Below, in pieces: positions 1 to 9,610 of a stretch of DNA of 64,000 nucleotides. Source of the stretch: Parabacteroides sp. PM6-13 (GTDB taxonomy: Bacteria > Bacteroidota > Bacteroidia > Bacteroidales > Tannerellaceae); the NCBI RefSeq assembly GCF_029892605.1, contig NZ_JARXWF010000011.1, positions 118,724 through 182,723 on the forward strand. Direction: 5' to 3'. Position numbers and translations under genes: made by a program. The notes under the pieces were generated by a model. That model was not told the DNA's origin. It ran no database searches and worked only from the letters and a program-made list of their open reading frames with translations. The number at the start of each line of letters is the position of its first letter. Position 1 is the stretch's first letter.

Positions 1-2
1 AA

Positions 3-2711
3 TTAAACGGAAATAAAATAAAAGCGACCAGTAAGGCGGCAGCAGCCGGTGGCCCCGGTGGTCCTCAAGGCATGTATGGCGGGAACGATCCCTATCGTTT
101 CAGAACCAACAATGATTCCCCCGAAGAGCCCAATGCCAACAGCCGCTTGTATCAGATAGGCTTCAACCAGCCCAAAGGCGAAAAGGCGACATTCAGCGAC
201 ATACAGATAAGCGAGAATTACTGGAACTCCATCCAATACGCAGACCAAAAGGAATATGCCATCACCGGCGACGGCAAGGTGCTTTCATGGCAACCGGGTG
301 GCGATATCTCTGCTCCTATGCTTCGCAAAACGATCCAAGTATCCAAGAAGCTCAAACAAGCTCGCCTCTATGCCACGGCAAGAGGGGTCTATGAATTCTA
401 TATCAACGATAAGAAAGTAGGCAAGGACTACCTGAACCCGGGATGGACAGATTATCGTTATCGTATCATGTACAATACCTTCGATATTACAGATATATTG
501 AAAGAGGGAGCAAATGGCGTGGGCGCCATGATCGGAACGGGATGGTTCAGCGATCATATGGGATTCAACTCTTCCTGGCAGGATCAATATGGCGTGAAAC
601 AGTCGCTCATGGCTATGATCACACTGGAGTATACCGACGGCACCAAAGAGACGATTGTGACCGACGGCAGCTGGAAATGTTATGACAATGGCCCGATCGA
701 AGCCAACAGCCTGTTGAACGGAGAAGATTATAATGCCATGAAAGAGGTGCCCGGATGGACATTAGGCCACTTTGACGATTCCAAATGGCAGGAGGCCACC
801 GTGGTGGAAGCACCTTCTCAAACGGTTATCCTGCAAGGATATGTCGGATTAACAGCACAAAACACCGTTACCCTGAAGGCTAAATCGGTCAAGAAAGTAG
901 GCAACACCTATGTGTATGACCTGGGACAGAACATGGCAGGCGTTCCCCGTCTGGTGAATATGAAAGGAAAAGCAGGTCAGCAGATCACCATTCATTTTGC
1001 CGAGATGCTTTATCCGGAAGTGATCCCCACGAATCCGGTTGCGCCTTATACGGTAGAGATGTATAAAGAGAAGAAAGGACAGATGTATCTGGAGAACTAC
1101 CGGAGCGCTCTATCGACAGACCATTATACCTTCAAAGGTGATCCGAAGGGTGAAACCTACGAACCACGCTTTACCTATCATGGTTTCCGCTATCTGTCGA
1201 TCGACGGATTGGACGAGCCCCTGCCCCTGGAGAATGTGTTAGGCATTGCTCTGGAATCGATTGGCGAACAGACAAGCTACTATGCAACATCCAACGAAAA
1301 CGTTAATCGTCTGTTTGAGAACATTGTATGGGGACAAAGGGGCAATTTCCTGGCTGTGCCGACCGATTGCCCGCAACGCGACGAACGAATGGGCTGGACC
1401 GGAGATGCGCAGGTGTTTGCCCGTGCAGCCACCTATAATATGAATGTCGATCCCTTCTTTACACGTTGGTTCCACACCGTCAGAGACAATCAGGGAACAG
1501 ATGGCGGATATGCCGGGTATTTCCCGAACCTGGGGCCTCCTCCCGCAGGTGCACCGGCCACAGGCGGCATGGTTGTCGGCGGTTGGCAGGAAGTAGGCGT
1601 CATTGTTCCCTGGCAGCTCTATCAGCAATATGGCGATGTGGGTATGATCGAGGAACACTATCCCTCCATGGTGAAGTTTATTGACTACTTAGAAAGAATC
1701 GCGACAGACTATATCCAGCCAATCGGCGGAACGGGCGACTGGTTAGGGCTTGTTAGTACAAACACCATGCTTACCAACACGGCCTATGCCGGATACGCGG
1801 CATGGATCATGAAAAACATTGCCGAAGCATTGAATAAAGAGAGCGATGCCAAACGATTCGCTACCTTCTACGACAATATCAAGAAGGCATTCAACAAAAC
1901 ATTTGTCGATGCGGAAGGCTATACCATCGTACCTGCCGAAGCAGCCCGATTCAGAGGCATGCCGACGCCGGGAAGCAGCGGCCAGGAGCCTGAAGTAATC
2001 GGCGATGACCCGGTACGTGTGCATACGCAGACCTCTTACATATTGCCGCTCTATTTTGGCCTGTTCGACGACCAAAACAAAGAGAAAGCCATCCAGCATC
2101 TGTTGGAAACAATCAAAGACAGTGACTACACGCTTACCACCGGATTTGTAGGTACGCCCTATATCACGACTGTTCTTTCAGAAAACGGCTATCACAAAGA
2201 GGCCTATAACCTATTCCTGCAAACCAAGTTTGCCTCCTGGTTATTCCCTGTGATGCAAGGAGCCACAACGATGTGGGAAAGATGGAACTCCTATACCGTA
2301 GAAAACGGGTTCGGCCCGGTGAGTATGAACTCATTCAACCACTACGCCTATGGAGCGATCGAAGAATGGATGATGTCTCACAGTGCCGGTATTGAAAGAG
2401 ATCTGAAGAATCCGGGCTACAAACACATTATTCTTCAACCGCAGACCGACGAAAGACTGGATTATGTGAAAGCTGGCTTTGAAACCATGTATGGCATGGT
2501 AGAGAGTAGCTGGGAAGTAAAGAACGGCAAATGCACCTATAAAGTGACCGTTCCGCCCAATACGACCGCCACGTTATACCTACCAGCCAAGAACGCAGGA
2601 AAGGTAAATGTTGCCAAAGGCAAAGAGGGTATACGCTCGAACAAATACAACAATGGCAAAAGCCAGTACGAACTTACCTCGGGCAGTTATGAATTTGTAG
2701 TGTCTAAGTAA
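3..2711 (+). CDS. Alpha-L-rhamnosidase, GH78 (5' end outside window)
   Basis: Hydrolyses terminal alpha-L-rhamnose from glycans or glycosides, probably in the periplasm or at the surface. The reading frame is open to the left edge (no stop between base 3 and the first ATG at base 72), so the true start and any signal peptide lie outside. After a Gly/Pro-rich stretch come the N-terminal beta-domains usual in GH78 (motif DYLNPGWTDYRYRIMYNTFD, then GTGWFSDHMGF), and then an (alpha/alpha)6 catalytic domain with the acidic motif DCPQRDERMGWTGD near bases 1365-1410 and the late glutamate in TMWERWNSY near 2275. A beta-sandwich tail ends in YEFVVSK. The next gene starts 17 nt downstream, so this is the first visible gene of a four-gene operon. 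The family call is firm; substrate (pectin, flavonoid or bacterial glycan) is not readable. Confidence 0.93.
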   Translation, partial: LNGNKIKATSKAAAAGGPGGPQGMYGGNDPYRFRTNNDSPEEPNANSRLYQIGFNQPKGEKATFSDIQISENYWNSIQYADQKEYAITGDGKVLSWQPGGDISAPMLRKTIQVSKKLKQARLYATARGVYEFYINDKKVGKDYLNPGWTDYRYRIMYNTFDITDILKEGANGVGAMIGTGWFSDHMGFNSSWQDQYGVKQSLMAMITLEYTDGTKETIVTDGSWKCYDNGPIEANSLLNGEDYNAMKEVPGWTLGHFDDSKWQEATVVEAPSQTVILQGYVGLTAQNTVTLKAKSVKKVGNTYVYDLGQNMAGVPRLVNMKGKAGQQITIHFAEMLYPEVIPTNPVAPYTVEMYKEKKGQMYLENYRSALSTDHYTFKGDPKGETYEPRFTYHGFRYLSIDGLDEPLPLENVLGIALESIGEQTSYYATSNENVNRLFENIVWGQRGNFLAVPTDCPQRDERMGWTGDAQVFARAATYNMNVDPFFTRWFHTVRDNQGTDGGYAGYFPNLGPPPAGAPATGGMVVGGWQEVGVIVPWQLYQQYGDVGMIEEHYPSMVKFIDYLERIATDYIQPIGGTGDWLGLVSTNTMLTNTAYAGYAAWIMKNIAEALNKESDAKRFATFYDNIKKAFNKTFVDAEGYTIVPAEAARFRGMPTPGSSGQEPEVIGDDPVRVHTQTSYILPLYFGLFDDQNKEKAIQHLLETIKDSDYTLTTGFVGTPYITTVLSENGYHKEAYNLFLQTKFASWLFPVMQGATTMWERWNSYTVENGFGPVSMNSFNHYAYGAIEEWMMSHSAGIERDLKNPGYKHIILQPQTDERLDYVKAGFETMYGMVESSWEVKNGKCTYKVTVPPNTTATLYLPAKNAGKVNVAKGKEGIRSNKYNNGKSQYELTSGSYEFVVSK

Positions 2712-2728
2712 CAAACACAGCTATTTGA

Positions 2729-5536
2729 ATGATAAAGACAAGATTATTAAATCAAATCAGCGTTGCCTTATCATGCATCCTACTGCTTGTTTTGGCATCT
2801 TGTTCAGGGGGAGGGCGTATAAGCCCTTCCGACCTGCGTGTTGAGCATATGAAAGATCCTTCGGTGGTAGACCTCTCCTCCCCTCGCCTGTCGTGGGTAA
2901 ACAGCCTTACATCCGATGGGATCAGGGGTGAACAGCAAACAGCCTATCAGATTCATGTGGCATCGAACAAGGAAAAGCTATTGAAAGGCTACGCCGATAT
3001 ATGGGATAGCGGCAAGGTATCCTCTTCAGACTCGTATCTTATCCCCTACGAGGGTGCCGCGTTAGTCTCCGGCAAGGATTATTATTGGCGCGTAAGGGTA
3101 TGGGACAGCCTTGACGCAGCCTCCGGTTGGAGCGATGTAGCTTCCTGGGGCATGGGTCTGTTGTCGGCCGACGAATGGCAGGCGAAATGGATCGGTGCGC
3201 CGTGGCAGGATGAAAACCCTAAACGGACCATCGAACCAATGCGCCCCTTTACACCCGGTGCCCATCCGATGCGGTTCCAGGCACCTACCTACAAGTTCGA
3301 TCCGGCGCCTCTTTTCCGTAAAGCCTTTACGCTTCAGGGCAAGGTGGCACAAGCCAAGGCGTTTGTTAGCGGACTGGGCTATTTCGAGTTCTACCTGAAC
3401 GGAGAAAAGGTGGGAGACGATTGTTTGGTGCCCAATTTCACCAATTACAGCAATCGTGATATGATCGAAAATGCGTATATCGCTATCGACAACAACTTCC
3501 GTAACCACCGGGTCATGTATCTGGCCTATGATGTTACAGACCGGTTGAAAGAAAAAGAAAACGTAGCCGGCGCTATCGTGGGCGATGGTTTCTACGACTC
3601 TACCTCCCGTTGGGTGGCCTCTTTCGGTTCCTCCCGCTTTATCTGCCAATTGGAAATAACCTATCAGGATGGCACGAAAGAACTGATCTGCACGGATGAG
3701 AGCTGGAAAGCCAAAGAATCGGCGATTGTTATGAATGGCGTATATGACGGTGAGATCTACGATGCAACGAAAGAGACAACCGGTTGGGCAACGATCGCTT
3801 GCGATGATGCCGCTTGGCAAAACGCAGCGCTTCGTCTGGCACCAACAGGTGAGATGACAGCCCATATGGCTCCAACCGACAAGGTGGTTGAAACCCTGAA
3901 GCCTGTATCGCTGACCAAACAGGACGACGGAAGCTACGAAGTAGACTTCGGCGTAGAGATATCCGGCTGGATCCGCCTGAAAGAGATTACGGGAAACAAG
4001 GGTGACACGGTGGATGTGAAATACATTTGCGAAATGCCTCTTGGTGTTCATAAATACATTTTCAGTGGTGAAGGAAAAGAATCACACGTGCCACGGTTTA
4101 CCTGGTATGTATTTAGCAAAGCTATTATCAGCGGGGTGGAAAACCTGACTGCCGATATGCTTGTGGCCGAAGCTGTCAATACCGATGTGCTGGTAACGGC
4201 TGAGTTTCATACATCAAACGAACTGTTCAACACGATCAACAGCATCTGGCAACGCAGCCAATTGGACAATATGCACGGAGGTATTGTGAGCGACTGTCCG
4301 CACCGGGAGCGTTCGCCTTATACCGGCGACGGCCAGGTGGCTATGGTGACCGTGATGTATAATTTCGATGCCGCCTCCATGTACCAGAAGTGGATCCGCG
4401 ACATGAACGATGCGCAGAATGTAGAAACAGGTTATGTGCCCAACGGAGCGCCCTGGCAACCGGGTTGCGGCGGCGGGGTGGCCTGGGGAGCTGCCATGAA
4501 CATTATGCCGTGGGAATATTACGTGCATTATGGTGATAAAAAAATGCTGGAAGACAACTTCGTCGCCATGAAAGAACAGGTGAAATATATGCTTACCTGG
4601 CTCACCAAAGAGGGCACGATGTATTCTCAACGCACCAATATCAACTCCACGCAGGTGAACTATTGGCTTAACCTGGGCGATTGGGTAGGTCCCTTCCAGA
4701 ATCCTTCGGAAGAGTTAGTCCATACATTCTATCTCTGGCGTTGCGCTGATTTCACGGCCAAAGCGGCCAAAGCATTGGGTAAAAGCGAAGATCAAAGCTA
4801 TTACGCCCAAGTGGCGAATGATGTAAACACGGCCTTCCATGCGAAGTTCTACGATAAAAAGAACAAGACGTATGGTGACTACGGCAGCAATATCTTCGCC
4901 TTGGTGATGGGTGTTCCCGCCGATCGCTATGAAGAGGTGAAGGCGACACTGCGCAAAGAGATCGTCGAGACCTACGATGGCCATCTGAATACAGGTATAT
5001 TCGGAACGCAGTTCTTCTTCGAAACATTGGCCGCACACGGTATGAACGATGTGGCTTACGAAGCGATGAACAAACGCGACTTCCCCAGTTTCGGATCTTG
5101 GATCGGACAAGGGGCTACGGTGACATGGGAAAAATGGGATGGAAACGATTCCAGAAACCACCCGATGTTCGGCGGTTCGTTGACCTATTTCTACCGTACA
5201 TTGGCGGGAGTAAGTGCCGACGAAAAGGAACCGGGCTTCAAACATATCATCATCAAGCCGACGGTGACCGAGGCGCTCGACGATGTATATTATGCCAACC
5301 AAACACCCTACGGCAAGGTTGTGTCTGAAATCAAGAAAACCGATCAGGGATTAAATCTAAATGTTACTGTGCCGGTAGGAAGCTACGCTACGGTATATAT
5401 TCCCCAGATAGGTGCTTCCGCCATCACAGAGAGCGGCCAGCCCCTCTCCTCTCCTTTTATCGAGGAACTGGGCGATGAAGAGGGATATAAAGTGGTTCGC
5501 GTACAACAGGGTAATTATTCATTTATCATTCAATAA
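2729..5536 (+). CDS. Alpha-L-rhamnosidase, GH78, lipoprotein
   Basis: A second GH78 enzyme of 935 residues. The N-terminus is a lipoprotein signal (LLVLASCSGGG, lipobox Cys near residue 26), so it is membrane anchored. It opens with a fibronectin-like domain (LRVEHMKDPSVVDLSSPRLS) and the beta-domains typical of the family. The catalytic motif is DCPHRERSPYTGD, whose Asp/Glu/Asp spacing matches the acidic triad known from Bacillus RhaB, and the late acid lies in ATVTWEKWDG. It differs clearly from the preceding GH78 (DCPQRDERMGWTGD), so the two probably act on different linkages or positions in one substrate rather than being recent duplicates. Its stop is followed after one base by the start of the next gene, which indicates translational coupling. 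Confidence 0.93.
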   Translation: MIKTRLLNQISVALSCILLLVLASCSGGGRISPSDLRVEHMKDPSVVDLSSPRLSWVNSLTSDGIRGEQQTAYQIHVASNKEKLLKGYADIWDSGKVSSSDSYLIPYEGAALVSGKDYYWRVRVWDSLDAASGWSDVASWGMGLLSADEWQAKWIGAPWQDENPKRTIEPMRPFTPGAHPMRFQAPTYKFDPAPLFRKAFTLQGKVAQAKAFVSGLGYFEFYLNGEKVGDDCLVPNFTNYSNRDMIENAYIAIDNNFRNHRVMYLAYDVTDRLKEKENVAGAIVGDGFYDSTSRWVASFGSSRFICQLEITYQDGTKELICTDESWKAKESAIVMNGVYDGEIYDATKETTGWATIACDDAAWQNAALRLAPTGEMTAHMAPTDKVVETLKPVSLTKQDDGSYEVDFGVEISGWIRLKEITGNKGDTVDVKYICEMPLGVHKYIFSGEGKESHVPRFTWYVFSKAIISGVENLTADMLVAEAVNTDVLVTAEFHTSNELFNTINSIWQRSQLDNMHGGIVSDCPHRERSPYTGDGQVAMVTVMYNFDAASMYQKWIRDMNDAQNVETGYVPNGAPWQPGCGGGVAWGAAMNIMPWEYYVHYGDKKMLEDNFVAMKEQVKYMLTWLTKEGTMYSQRTNINSTQVNYWLNLGDWVGPFQNPSEELVHTFYLWRCADFTAKAAKALGKSEDQSYYAQVANDVNTAFHAKFYDKKNKTYGDYGSNIFALVMGVPADRYEEVKATLRKEIVETYDGHLNTGIFGTQFFFETLAAHGMNDVAYEAMNKRDFPSFGSWIGQGATVTWEKWDGNDSRNHPMFGGSLTYFYRTLAGVSADEKEPGFKHIIIKPTVTEALDDVYYANQTPYGKVVSEIKKTDQGLNLNVTVPVGSYATVYIPQIGASAITESGQPLSSPFIEELGDEEGYKVVRVQQGNYSFIIQ

Positions 5537-5537
5537 G

Positions 5538-6563
5538 ATGAAGAAAACAGGCATCATGGCAATCCTTCTCGCCGCGGTATGGTTCGGCGGAATGGGTTGC
5601 CATGCGCAGGGAATGCAACAGCCCAATCGCCCGGCAAAAGTCCGCCCAAGCCATCAGATGCGTCTGATTATCGACAATGATTACGCAGGCGATCCGGACG
5701 GTATGTTCCAACTGGTGCACCATCTGTTGTCTCCTTCGGTCGATATCAGGTATATCATCGGCTCACACCTGAGAGTAGGCGATGTATTCGATTCAACGAA
5801 CCAAACGGCAGATAACGCCAAAAAACACATCGAAGCGATTCTTGAGATGATGGGTATGACGGGGAAATATCCGGTGTTGGCTGGTTCAAACATAGGGTTA
5901 TCCGATCCGGAAACCCCTCTCCATTCGGAGGCTGCCAAGGCGATCGTGAAAGAAGCGATGCGTGACGATATGGACTTGCCTCTGTATGTGGTTTGCGGTG
6001 GCGGACTCACCGAGATAGCAAGCGCTTACCTGATGGAACCGCGGATCGCCGACCGGCTGACATTAGTTTGGATCGGTGGGATGGAATATACCGATGTCGC
6101 ATTGCCTCCTCCGGGATATGCGCGTACGGAATATAATACGGCGATTGATATCAATGCGGTCAAAGTAATATTCAACAAGTCTGACATCAAACTGTGGCAA
6201 ATACCACGCAATGTTTATCGTCAGGCTTTGGTGACAAAGGCGGAACTGAACCTGCGTGTAAAGCCCTATTCAGCAGTTGGGGCAAAGATAACCGACATGA
6301 TCGAACACATCCTGAACAGGATGGCTCGCGAAGCATACATACTTGGCGACAATCCGTTAGTGTTAGTTACCGCTCTTTTATCTATCTTTGAGGCAGATGC
6401 CACATCAAGCCCGTACCAACTTCGTCAGGCTCCGTTTATCAATGACGAAGGCATGTATGAGATCAATCGGGAGGGACGAATCATTAAGGTGTTTAACCAG
6501 ATTGACAACCGGCTGATGTTCGAAGATATGTTTGCCAAGATGCAACTGTTACAAAGTCAATAA
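5538..6563 (+). CDS. Secreted nucleoside hydrolase-like protein (IUNH fold)
   Basis: 341 residues with a signal peptide (MKKTGIMAILLAAVWFGGMGCHAQ; the Cys could be a lipobox, but the Ala-Gln site is equally plausible). The motif IIDNDYAGDPDG near residue 45 is a version of the DxDxGxDD calcium-binding signature of inosine-uridine nucleoside hydrolases, and VVCGGGLTEIA and the late EYNTAIDINA fit that fold. Members cleave N-ribosidic bonds, but in polysaccharide loci of Bacteroidales such proteins are common and the substrate is unknown. I chose the ATG at 5538, one base after the upstream stop; the longer frame from 5412 would overlap the GH78 gene by 125 nt and hide the signal peptide. Being sandwiched between rhamnosidase genes and an MBL-fold gene suggests a sugar-related role (inference). 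Confidence 0.8.
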   Translation: MKKTGIMAILLAAVWFGGMGCHAQGMQQPNRPAKVRPSHQMRLIIDNDYAGDPDGMFQLVHHLLSPSVDIRYIIGSHLRVGDVFDSTNQTADNAKKHIEAILEMMGMTGKYPVLAGSNIGLSDPETPLHSEAAKAIVKEAMRDDMDLPLYVVCGGGLTEIASAYLMEPRIADRLTLVWIGGMEYTDVALPPPGYARTEYNTAIDINAVKVIFNKSDIKLWQIPRNVYRQALVTKAELNLRVKPYSAVGAKITDMIEHILNRMAREAYILGDNPLVLVTALLSIFEADATSSPYQLRQAPFINDEGMYEINREGRIIKVFNQIDNRLMFEDMFAKMQLLQSQ

Positions 6564-6596
6564 ACAGAAATATTAACTTATTAAAATGAATACAGT

Positions 6597-7430
6597 ATGA
6601 AGAAGTTATGTTTAGCTGCCATGGCCCTATTTGTGCAGATGGCAACCGTAGTGGGGCAAGCGCCTTTCACACCGCAGTATAACGAAAAAGAGGTTTTCAA
6701 AAACGAAGATGTGATCTTCCGCCAGATCGATGCGCACACCTGGGTAGGCTCCGGGCATCTGATGGCCAACGAGTCCTTGTATCTGATCGAAGGCGACGAG
6801 CGTGCTATCCTGATAGACGCGGGCACGAAGATTGCCGACCTGGATAAGATCGTGGCCAAGATCACCTACAAACCGGTTACGCTGATGGCCACCCATGTAC
6901 ATCCCGACCATACGGGCGAGCCCGTCAACTATTTTCCGGAGATCTATATCAACGCAGGCGATATGGTGAATGTGGCACAGATGATGGGCGACTACAAAGG
7001 AGAGATCAAATACCTGCGCGATGGCGAGGTGATCGACCTGGGAGGTCGCCAGATAGAGGTGATCTTCACACCGGGACATACACCGGGGTCTACTACCTTT
7101 TTCGATAAGGCGGCGGGCTATGGCTTTAGTGGCGACGCGTTCGGATCGGGCAATCTACTGTTGGGCACCAATTTCTCTACCCTGTTGATCACCTGCCAGC
7201 GCACCGGCGAATATATGCAGAAGAACAATATCCGGCATTTATATCCGGGCCATTATATGGGTTCAAACCTGGAAACGCCCAAACGCGTGAGCGATATGCT
7301 GCAAATGTCGAAAGATATGTTAGCCGGAAAGCTAAAGGGAGAAAAGAACGATCGCGGCATGATGGGACTTAATCATGTACTGAATATGCACGGCGTTCGC
7401 ATCAACTACGGCGAGAGCCAACTAAAATAA
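6597..7430 (+). CDS. Secreted metallo-beta-lactamase-fold hydrolase
   Basis: 277 residues. A short signal peptide (MKKLCLAAMALFVQMATVVGQA) directs export. The zinc motif THVHPDHTGEP (HxHxDH) near residue 100, the second His in TPGHTPGSTTFF, the Asp in GFSGDAFGSG and the last His in LYPGHYMG make a complete two-metal MBL site. The family covers lactonases, glyoxalases, arylsulfatases and beta-lactamases; nothing here identifies the substrate. It is the last gene of the rhamnosidase operon (33 nt after the previous stop) and is followed by a strong hairpin terminator. A lactonase or esterase step on a released sugar is plausible but inferred only from the neighbours. Confidence 0.85.
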   Translation: MKKLCLAAMALFVQMATVVGQAPFTPQYNEKEVFKNEDVIFRQIDAHTWVGSGHLMANESLYLIEGDERAILIDAGTKIADLDKIVAKITYKPVTLMATHVHPDHTGEPVNYFPEIYINAGDMVNVAQMMGDYKGEIKYLRDGEVIDLGGRQIEVIFTPGHTPGSTTFFDKAAGYGFSGDAFGSGNLLLGTNFSTLLITCQRTGEYMQKNNIRHLYPGHYMGSNLETPKRVSDMLQMSKDMLAGKLKGEKNDRGMMGLNHVLNMHGVRINYGESQLK

Positions 7431-7472
7431 GCCCCTCTCCCAAAGCATACGAGAAAGCCATTACGGTTAATA

Positions 7473-7522
7473 AACAGGCCTGTAAGATAGAGTCCCTTGG
7501 AACTCGCTCTTACAGGCCTGTT
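7473..7522. terminator. Bidirectional hairpin terminator
   Basis: A perfect 15-bp inverted repeat (arms AACAGGCCTGTAAGA and its complement) encloses about 20 nt, followed by GGTCTTTT. It sits between the convergent MBL and TauE/SafE genes and can end transcription from both. Confidence 0.85.
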
Positions 7523-7541
7523 GGTCTTTTAGTGTCTTTCA

Positions 7542-8297
7542 CTAAAACAGTAACATAAGGGTGGATAACACAGTAACCACAATAATAAATTTACGATAGC
7601 TTTGCTCCGGCACTCTTTTTACGAACCAGATGCCAATAAGCGCGCCCACCACCATAAACGGGATGGATAAGGCATTGAGAAAAAGAGATGCCATAGAGAT
7701 GTTTTCCCAGGCAAAAACCTGTAACGGTATCTTCAGGTAGTTGACCACCAGAAAAAACCAGGCGCTTGTGCCCACGAAACTATATTTCGGCAAACGCATA
7801 GAGAGCAGATAAACAGCCATAACAGGGCCAGCCGCGTTACCAATCATGGTTGTAAAACCACCCATCAAACCAAACAACGGTGCATACCACCATTTGGAAA
7901 AGAGACTACTCTCTTTCCCGGTACGCTCGGTCCAGAACATCACCCCGATACCGAGAAAAATACAGAAAGCCATCAACCGACGGAATTCCTCGGGCGGAAT
8001 GATCTTATCGACAGCCAAGGCGATGAAAAATCCGGCTATGGCAGCAGGAAGCAGCTTCCAGATGTATTTCCATTCCGCCGTTCGCCGATAATAGGCAACA
8101 GCGATCAGATCCGAAAAACAAAGCATAGGCAGGATCAGTCCTGTAGAAGGTTTAGCACCAAAATTGATCGCCATCAAAGGGATAGCTAATAGAGTGATAC
8201 CCTGTATGCCCGTTTTCGACATACCGATCAATAGAGCACATACGAAAAGTAAGATCCAATCGTATGGCGTATTCATCCATAAAGATAAATCCGGCAT
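7542..8297 (-). CDS. TauE/SafE (TSUP) family membrane permease
   Basis: 251 residues, strongly hydrophobic with about eight membrane segments. The N-terminal half has the family pattern LLIGMSKTGIQGITLLAIPLM and, after a loop, the second repeat has LFGLMGGFTTMIGNAAGPVM, the duplicated glycine-rich motif of the sulfite exporter TauE/SafE family. Members export or import sulfite, sulfoacetate, or other small organic anions; the substrate cannot be predicted. It is a single-gene unit with its 3' end facing the rhamnosidase operon across a shared terminator. The 290 nt upstream hold its own promoter region and that of tRNA-Asp, transcribed the other way. Confidence 0.88.
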   Translation of the reverse strand: MPDLSLWMNTPYDWILLFVCALLIGMSKTGIQGITLLAIPLMAINFGAKPSTGLILPMLCFSDLIAVAYYRRTAEWKYIWKLLPAAIAGFFIALAVDKIIPPEEFRRLMAFCIFLGIGVMFWTERTGKESSLFSKWWYAPLFGLMGGFTTMIGNAAGPVMAVYLLSMRLPKYSFVGTSAWFFLVVNYLKIPLQVFAWENISMASLFLNALSIPFMVVGALIGIWFVKRVPEQSYRKFIIVVTVLSTLMLLF

Positions 8298-8515
8298 TTC
8301 TATTTCTAATAGTTAATATAAAGACGGAATAAGCTCCAATAAAACTCAAAACAGCTTCTAACAAAAAAGCGGTACAAAGAAAGCTTATTTTCCAAAGCCA
8401 AACGCTACAAAATATTTTTTTCTCCTTCCTGCTTTTTGTTGATCAATGTCTATCAGCTACTTACTTCCGTTCATTTTCTCGATAGGTTTATCTCGAAAAT
8501 ATTTCACCAATTTTT

Positions 8516-8546
8516 CTTGCATAATCCAAAATAATACCTACCTTTG
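8516..8546 (+). promoter_or_regulatory. Promoter of tRNA-Asp
   Basis: Bacteroidetes-type promoter: -33 CTTG (8516-8519), a 19-nt spacer, then -7 TACCTTTG (8539-8546), matching TAnnTTTG. It lies 40 nt before the tRNA, leaving a short leader. I see nothing else in 8298-8515. Confidence 0.75.
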
Positions 8547-8586
8547 CATCCGCAATCGAGAGCGATAGCAATCTAAAAACAAATTT

Positions 8587-8663
8587 GGTGTGGTAGTTCA
8601 GTTGGTTAGAATACCTGCCTGTCACGCAGGGGGTCGCGGGTTCGAGTCCCGTCCATACCGCCA
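8587..8663 (+). tRNA. tRNA-Asp (anticodon GTC)
   Basis: 77 nt ending in an encoded CCA. The acceptor stem is GGTGTGG/CCATACC, with one G-T pair; the D arm contains AGTTGGTTAGA; the anticodon stem is CCTGC/GCAGG around the loop CTGTCAC, giving anticodon GTC; and the T arm contains GGTTCGAGTCC. All arms close, so the gene is intact. It is a single-gene transcription unit with its own promoter and terminator. Confidence 0.97.
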
Positions 8664-8683
8664 ATAGATTTAGAAAATCAAAG

Positions 8684-8727
8684 AAGAGTCCTGATATTCT
8701 GTTGAATATCAGGACTCTTTCTTTTTG
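8684..8727 (+). terminator. Terminator of tRNA-Asp
   Basis: A 16-bp perfect hairpin (AAGAGTCCTGATATTC and complement, loop TGTT) is followed by TTCTTTTTG. Since the left arm is preceded by few A residues it works mainly on the plus strand. Confidence 0.9.
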
Positions 8728-8768
8728 TATACTCTAGCAAAAAATTTATACGCTTTCTAAAGATCCGC

Positions 8769-9500
8769 TTAGACTTTGGTTAGCTTAGCCAGGTAGTCGT
8801 AATGTTCTCCTTCCTTTATCAATTCTGTTTTGAAGCCATTTGCGGAGGCATAAAGTTGTAGAGTTTGGAAGTCAATATACAGCCAGTCGAATGTTTCGCC
8901 TTTTATATCTTTATATTGCATTTGAAAGTCTATCTGCCCATAATAATCCCCTGCCATATCAATCAAAAAACTGCCATCCTCTTCTTCATAAAGATATTTC
9001 AGATCGCTGGAATCCATCAAGATACATCCGTCGGGGGTAAGCAGTTGCTTCATTCGTTGAAAGAATTGTGGCATATTTTCTATGCGTCCAATGATACCCG
9101 AGCCATTCATCAGCATAAGTATCGTATCGAATTTTTCCTGGAATTGCTCGTCGAACAGATTTACCAGACGTACGTCTTTTACCCCACGCTTTTTCATCAC
9201 ATCGACCGACAAGGGAGAGACATCAATGGCGCAAACCTCTTTTTCGGCCTCCTGAAGCGCCAAAGCATGGCAACCGCTTCCAGCACCGACATCCAGGATT
9301 TTTCCGGTGGCAAGTTGTAAGGCAGTCTTTTCCAATACCGGCATTAACTTGAATGGACGGAACAGCTGTTTCACTGGGATTTCATCTTCATCGAATTGGG
9401 ATGAGAAAACACGCAAACGATCAGCCTTTTTGTGGTTGTAATAATCAGCTATAGCAGCACCCATAGGGTCTTTTTCTGTTGTCAATAGATTGTTGTTCAT
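8769..9500 (-). CDS. Class I SAM-dependent methyltransferase
   Basis: 243 residues from the ATG at 9500 (MNNNLLTTEKDPMG); the frame runs further upstream but the extra 26 residues look non-coding, and starting at 9500 avoids overlapping the promoter region of the divergent reductase gene. Motif I of the SAM-binding fold is KILDVGAGSGCHALALQ, followed by the acidic strand end VCAIDVSPLS and the late strand DTILMLMNGSGIIG (motif IV region). The N-terminal part, DYYNHKKADRLRVFSSQFDEDEIPVKQLFRPF, is shared by a Bacteroidetes methyltransferase group. The substrate is unknown and no neighbour points to one. Confidence 0.85.
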   Translation of the reverse strand: MNNNLLTTEKDPMGAAIADYYNHKKADRLRVFSSQFDEDEIPVKQLFRPFKLMPVLEKTALQLATGKILDVGAGSGCHALALQEAEKEVCAIDVSPLSVDVMKKRGVKDVRLVNLFDEQFQEKFDTILMLMNGSGIIGRIENMPQFFQRMKQLLTPDGCILMDSSDLKYLYEEEDGSFLIDMAGDYYGQIDFQMQYKDIKGETFDWLYIDFQTLQLYASANGFKTELIKEGEHYDYLAKLTKV

Positions 9501-9552
9501 GAGTCGAGATGTATAATAATAAAGACAAAAATAGTCAATAGTTTTTATTCCG

Positions 9553-9560
9553 TATCTTTG
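9553..9560 (+). promoter_or_regulatory. -7 promoter element upstream of the flavodoxin-like gene
   Basis: TATCTTTG matches the Bacteroidetes -7 consensus TAnnTTTG, 50 nt before the ATG at 9611. No good -33 TTTG is seen at the right distance, so the promoter may need an activator. Confidence 0.5.
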
Positions 9561-9610
9561 TGACAAAATATAGCGCATAGAAAGAACATCACATTAAACA
9601 GAGATACAAC

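Noticed and set aside
3062..4051. 329-codon minus-strand frame
   Set aside because: Antisense to the second GH78 gene; low-complexity, no domain.
5412..5537. Upstream extension of the nucleoside-hydrolase-like gene
   Set aside because: Would overlap the GH78 gene by 125 nt and bury a good signal peptide starting at 5538.
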